Shown here one piece after another: positions 60,268 through 64,000 of a stretch of DNA of 64,000 nt (positions within the stretch are counted from its first letter, which is position 1; every line of letters begins with the position of its first letter). The notes under the pieces were generated by a model. It saw only the letters and a list, made by a program, of their open reading frames with translations, searched no databases and had not been told where the DNA came from. The stretch is taken from contig CM056395.1 in assembly GCA_029718625.1 (NCBI GenBank), positions 22,561,995 through 22,625,994 on the forward strand. Direction: 5' to 3'. The position numbers and the translations under genes are program-made. The stretch is from Synaphobranchus kaupii (lineage: Eukaryota > Chordata > Actinopteri > Anguilliformes > Synaphobranchidae).

Positions 60268-60792
60268 CCGTTTCATGCATGAATTTTTACAAAACAGAGC
60301 AATATTTTTTTCACATCAAACTACGCATGTGTTTCACCCGCCTAGGTCACAGAAATGTGCCCCAAATGGCCCCTTGAAAACATAGACCACACATGGAGAT
60401 TACAACTCTTAATGCATGATGTCCACTTCAAGGTTTTTCGTATACAATACAAGAACTACGGTACTTTTTTGTTACAAATAAAACTAATTCTGCTCCTTGG
60501 ATCTTCCCTAATAAAAATATATTTTTAACATGCTCTGTTCTCTAGGAATAGAAGGTTTTCACAGCTACACCAGAGGGAGTTTGTATGTTTCCACCTCCAC
60601 CTGCCATTTTGAACTTCACTGTATCAAAACTAGAAAAGCCAATAAAATGCACCAAGACGGAGCATATAAAAATTAGGCAAAGGTGCAAGGAATCTGCTCT
60701 GATATTTTTTTGGAGATCACAAATGTTTTTGACTACATTAAAATAGACTTTGAAAAGCCTGTCCACTGTAGTGGACTCCATGCATGAAAGGG
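60268..60792. mobile_element. TTAA-flanked MITE, 525 bp
   Basis: TTAA lies on each side (60264-60267 and 60793-60796). The ends are CC(G/C)TTTCATGCATG, inverted, 14 bp with one mismatch. TTAA with CCC ends fits piggyBac-like MITEs; Kolobok is the alternative. The minus-strand ORF of 94 codons (60542-60826) starts outside the element and has no recognised domain. Confidence 0.75.
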
Positions 60793-60796
60793 TTAA

Positions 60797-63010
60797 TCTC
60801 AGCAACACAACATCCTCTGATTCCAATCCCAGGTGTCAGACTGCAGGCCTAACTGTATCTGCAAGGGCGAGGGGGTGTAGAGTTACCATATGACCTGTTA
60901 CCAGGTGTAACCAGGTACCATGTGGCCCTAATATGAGGGGACCAGACAAAAACCTGCTCCATTTTGAGATCAGCCCCATTCTCTCTGTCACCTCACACCC
61001 TGAAATCATCACAATAAGGGGTCACATTGCATGACGCTCAGCTTTGTTACTGAAAAAAAAAAAAAAGCCTGTTGCCCTGGTAACAAGAACTGCCTTCCAC
61101 ATTTCTGAGCAATAAGCCTTACCTGAAAATTTCAAAGGGACACAAAAAAACTTTAAGAAATTATGTCTGGAAACATTGAAAGAGCAACTCTTTAAACGAC
61201 TAGACTTCATTTGTGTTTGGTGCCGGGTACATAACGAAGTTGATGTTAATTGGATTCAAATACATCAGGGAGGAGATAATTAAATCAAAGAAGGAAGAAT
61301 ACCATAATACATTTATATGCATTGAAATCAACTCACTCTGCAGCCTCAGAAAGAGTGCCTAATGAGTAGTTTTTTGAAATGAGGCTTTCGGGTAGATTAG
61401 TGAACCGTCTAACTTTTGGGGAGGGGAAGGCATAACAACCTCTGGGAGGAAGAAAAACGTTGAACCTGGGCTACCAAAGGAGGAGAACCAACATCTACTT
61501 TCTGGTCACATATTTCAGGGCTGCATCATGGCTGTTGCATGGAAAGGTTGTAAGACTCAAGTTTTATGACATCTGCTATTTCCTGGAATAATTCATACCT
61601 CGTCTCTTTGTTCTTCATTAAGATTGGAGACTTAACCGATTCCCGAATTATCTGTGTTTCTCCTCTCCTGTTGATACGCGCCTTTTACTATCAACAATTT
61701 CATGCATGACATCAGATAATTGCACTAATTGCTATTCACGCGGAATGCTTCCAATAGACTTACACTGGAAACTGACAGGCTGAGAAGTTTTAGTGTAAAA
61801 AATGTGGAAATGACAGTGCACCGGCATTTGCATATTCCGGCTTCTTAAATGCTTTAATGAAGGTCGTCCGACGTGATTTTTAAAATAATGTCTGCTTTCA
61901 TTACAGCACTCTCATAAAAATAAAAAAAATAAAAGAAAAATTGAAAAAGAGTTTAGATTTTAAAGTGAAATCTGGTGTTTGAAGTTAATATGCAGAGATA
62001 AACCCAAGGACATTTAATAACGTTAAAGATCTGTTGTCATCCTTAGGGGAGTAAAACAGCCCATCGGAAGAGCGTACAGGCAGATTTTGGGAAATCCTGG
62101 TTTAAAGCCCACCAGCCTTGTTCTCAGAGCGCTGGAAAACTGAAAGGTCAACAGCGGAACCGGCTTAAAGCTATCTGTATTTCATCGGCAGGAAGATTCA
62201 AAAAGCGGTGATGTAATTTCCGAGGAAGTGGATCATATTCCAATGGAACTAGTCGATATTCAAATAGTCATTGTTTTAAGAGCTAGTGTGTAACTACACA
62301 TAGTGACTGCATAATGGGCCAATGTAAAACAGAGTGGTGTAGCTTCTGTAATCTGACTAAACATTCCCATGTCCCCTTCATGGTGACTCTAACTGTAACT
62401 TTAGCCCCACCCCGTTATGCTAACTGAAACCCTCATTCCAACCCTGTGTCTAACCACAAATCAAACGTAACGCTTCATCTAATTACTCAACTTGTGTGAC
62501 AAAGTGAAAAATCACACCCCCCTCACTTCCTGCAACATTACCCTTGTACAATGTCGAATGCAAAAAAAACACAGGCAAAATTTAACGGAAGGAGTGACCG
62601 AAGACTTCAAAGACGCGTTCAACTGCATGCACGCCGCACCAGCAATTACGCCTGGAAAAAGAAGTGATAATACTCTGCAATTGAAGGAACTAAAAGTGTA
62701 GCATGCTATTAAAAGAGATGGGTTATGCACAACTGAGTGTGCTTGCGGGGGATGCTTGAACAACCTCGCTGAATTTGGGAGGGAGGGGAGGGAGAGGAGA
62801 GAGAGCGGGATAATCAAGGTGATCACATTGGTACGGGCAGGAAGCCATTGCTCGGGGCACAGAAAGCTGCTGTGGCAGAAAAGGAGAAGCACCCACAATG
62901 CACCTGGGAGTCACGCAGTCAGTCAAGAACCTCACCGTGACACACTGTTACAGAGGCCAGGCACAGGGAACTGTGGAAGATAGTGTATGTGCATGTGTGC
63001 GCGTGTGTGC
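60797..63010. other. Stretch without recognised gene
   Basis: AT-rich DNA with A runs near 61053 and 61918-61945 and no convincing ORF or repeat end. Confidence 0.4.
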
Positions 63011-63011
63011 A

Positions 63012-63088
<77 letters not shown>
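63011..63088. repeat. (TG)n microsatellite
   Basis: About 38 TG units. The Cys/Val and Thr/His ORFs across it are artefacts. Confidence 0.97.
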
Positions 63089-63090
<2 letters not shown>

Positions 63091-63949
63091 GGCTACACAC
63101 CCCTGAAAAACGGTGAGAAAGATAACGATTGTGATACTGGTATTGTTTCCTCATCCAGAGCTTTATCAGGAATGAGAAAAAGGCCGCAATCTCCCTCTAG
63201 TCTATGGACGAAGGCATACGCAACTGATCCAAAGTTAGCGAAGGCTTTCTGATAGATTACCGACATAAGAAAATAACAGGGGGAATAAAGTTTTTATTAT
63301 TTTATCTTTTCTGATACTAGTGATAAGTTCTAAGTTCTTCTGTCATGAATTATCATGATTTTACCCAATTGTAATTCACTTTTACCAGATACTCTTGTGA
63401 ATTGTATTATAAATTAAAGACCTGGGTGCTAAAATTACTGGTCACATTTTTAGACAGTTCAAGTTGAGCATAAAAAAATGTTGTATTTGTTTAGCTAAGT
63501 CCACCCTATAAATATTGTTAACAAAAAAGGTACCTAAGTCTCTTTCTCCACTATGGAAACAACAGGTTATCATATTCTGGTACACAAGAAGTATTCAGAT
63601 TAGATTTTCTCAAAATAGACATTTTGTGACTTCAGTACTTTTATCACCAGGGTCTTCAATTGCTTTTTAGATTACGGCTTTAAACGTGCATTCACTTTGT
63701 GAACTATCATAAACATATCCTTAGCCGTTATATAACACATCCTTAGCCTTTTTATTCCCTTTACAACTGTGGTTCAAATGAGAGCATTGTTGTAACTTGT
63801 CACATGTTCACTTTGTTAGCTGCTGCAGCCTGTCTTAGTCCTCTCTCCCCATCATCATGAATCTAGTGTTAACAACATGAGGTCAAAGACAAGCCTCATT
63901 TACTTTATTTCATCAGGAGAAAAATATCTCATCATTATCATATCACAAT
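63089..63949. other. Stretch without recognised gene
   Basis: AT-rich, with no recognisable ORF or repeat end. Confidence 0.4.
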
Positions 63950-63951
63950 TA

Positions 63952-64000
63952 CACTGCCTGGCCAAAAAAAAAAGTCGCAGTTGCACCAGTCATGCATAGT
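63952..64000 (+). mobile_element. Tc1 family C, left end, cut by the window edge
   Basis: Preceded by TA (63950-63951), the 49 bases start CACTGCCTGGCCAAAAAAAA and follow 30371-30418 almost base for base, including the deletion junction and GCACCAGTCATGCATAGT. The element continues beyond the window. Confidence 0.88.

Noticed and set aside
60542..60826. 94-codon minus-strand ORF across a MITE
   Set aside because: It starts outside the element and has no domain. It would be worth reconsidering only if the same ORF is open in other copies.

Overview
This window looks like non-coding nuclear DNA of a teleost fish. I found no intact host gene, no rRNA or tRNA gene, no CRISPR array and no bacterial-style operon. 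The evidence for a teleost is the repeat content: several Tc1-like transposons, L2-clade LINEs whose 3' tails end in the hairpin-like GTCGCT(T/C)TGGATAA motif and TGTAA repeats (the arrangement described for the eel pair UnaL2/UnaSINE1), a tRNA-derived SINE with the same tail, a hAT element, a GGGCCC-ended Harbinger-like MITE, solo LTRs and long CA/CT/TA microsatellites. An early-branching teleost such as an elopomorph would fit the UnaL2-like tails, but this is only a weak inference.

Layout. 1-2.7 kb: a short THAP-like relic, then unannotated DNA. 2.7-4.6 kb: a Tc1 element (2716-4320) sitting inside one end of a 288-bp MITE. 4.6-8 kb: unique sequence with a CpG-rich patch. 8-10.3 kb: a long inverted-repeat element with a tiny acidic ORF, a SINE, then a 5'-truncated L2. 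11.6-12.1 and 22.4-23.0 kb: two copies of one LTR-like family. 17.0-19.2 kb: an L2 inserted in the tail of an older L2, with a 36-bp minisatellite in the younger copy's 3' region. 23.2-24.7 kb: a second Tc1 family. 28.3-29.5 kb: a solo LTR with a 5-bp target duplication. 30.4-31.0 kb and the last 49 bases: two copies of an internally deleted third Tc1 family. 34.7-37.2 kb: a hAT element inside a Tc1-type MITE whose core is shared with the MITE at 54.6-55.4 kb. 47.8-51.6 kb: a Kolobok-like transposon (48844-50712) inside a Harbinger-like MITE. 60.3-60.8 kb: a TTAA-flanked MITE. Between these are long stretches in which I recognise no gene.

The best candidate for something new is the Kolobok-like transposon. 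It has TTAA target duplications, inverted ends of about 250 bp that are nearly identical, a THAP zinc-finger exon on the + strand, and a convergent minus-strand ORF of 119 residues with an acidic N terminus and a cysteine cluster resembling the intracellular tail of the P2X7 receptor. The N terminus of this second ORF (FEPEYTD motif) reappears as a 29-codon mini-ORF in the unrelated-looking inverted-repeat element at 8256-8830. A THAP-like relic lies at the left edge of the window. Together these suggest a two-gene transposon group with its own accessory protein, present here in several states of decay.
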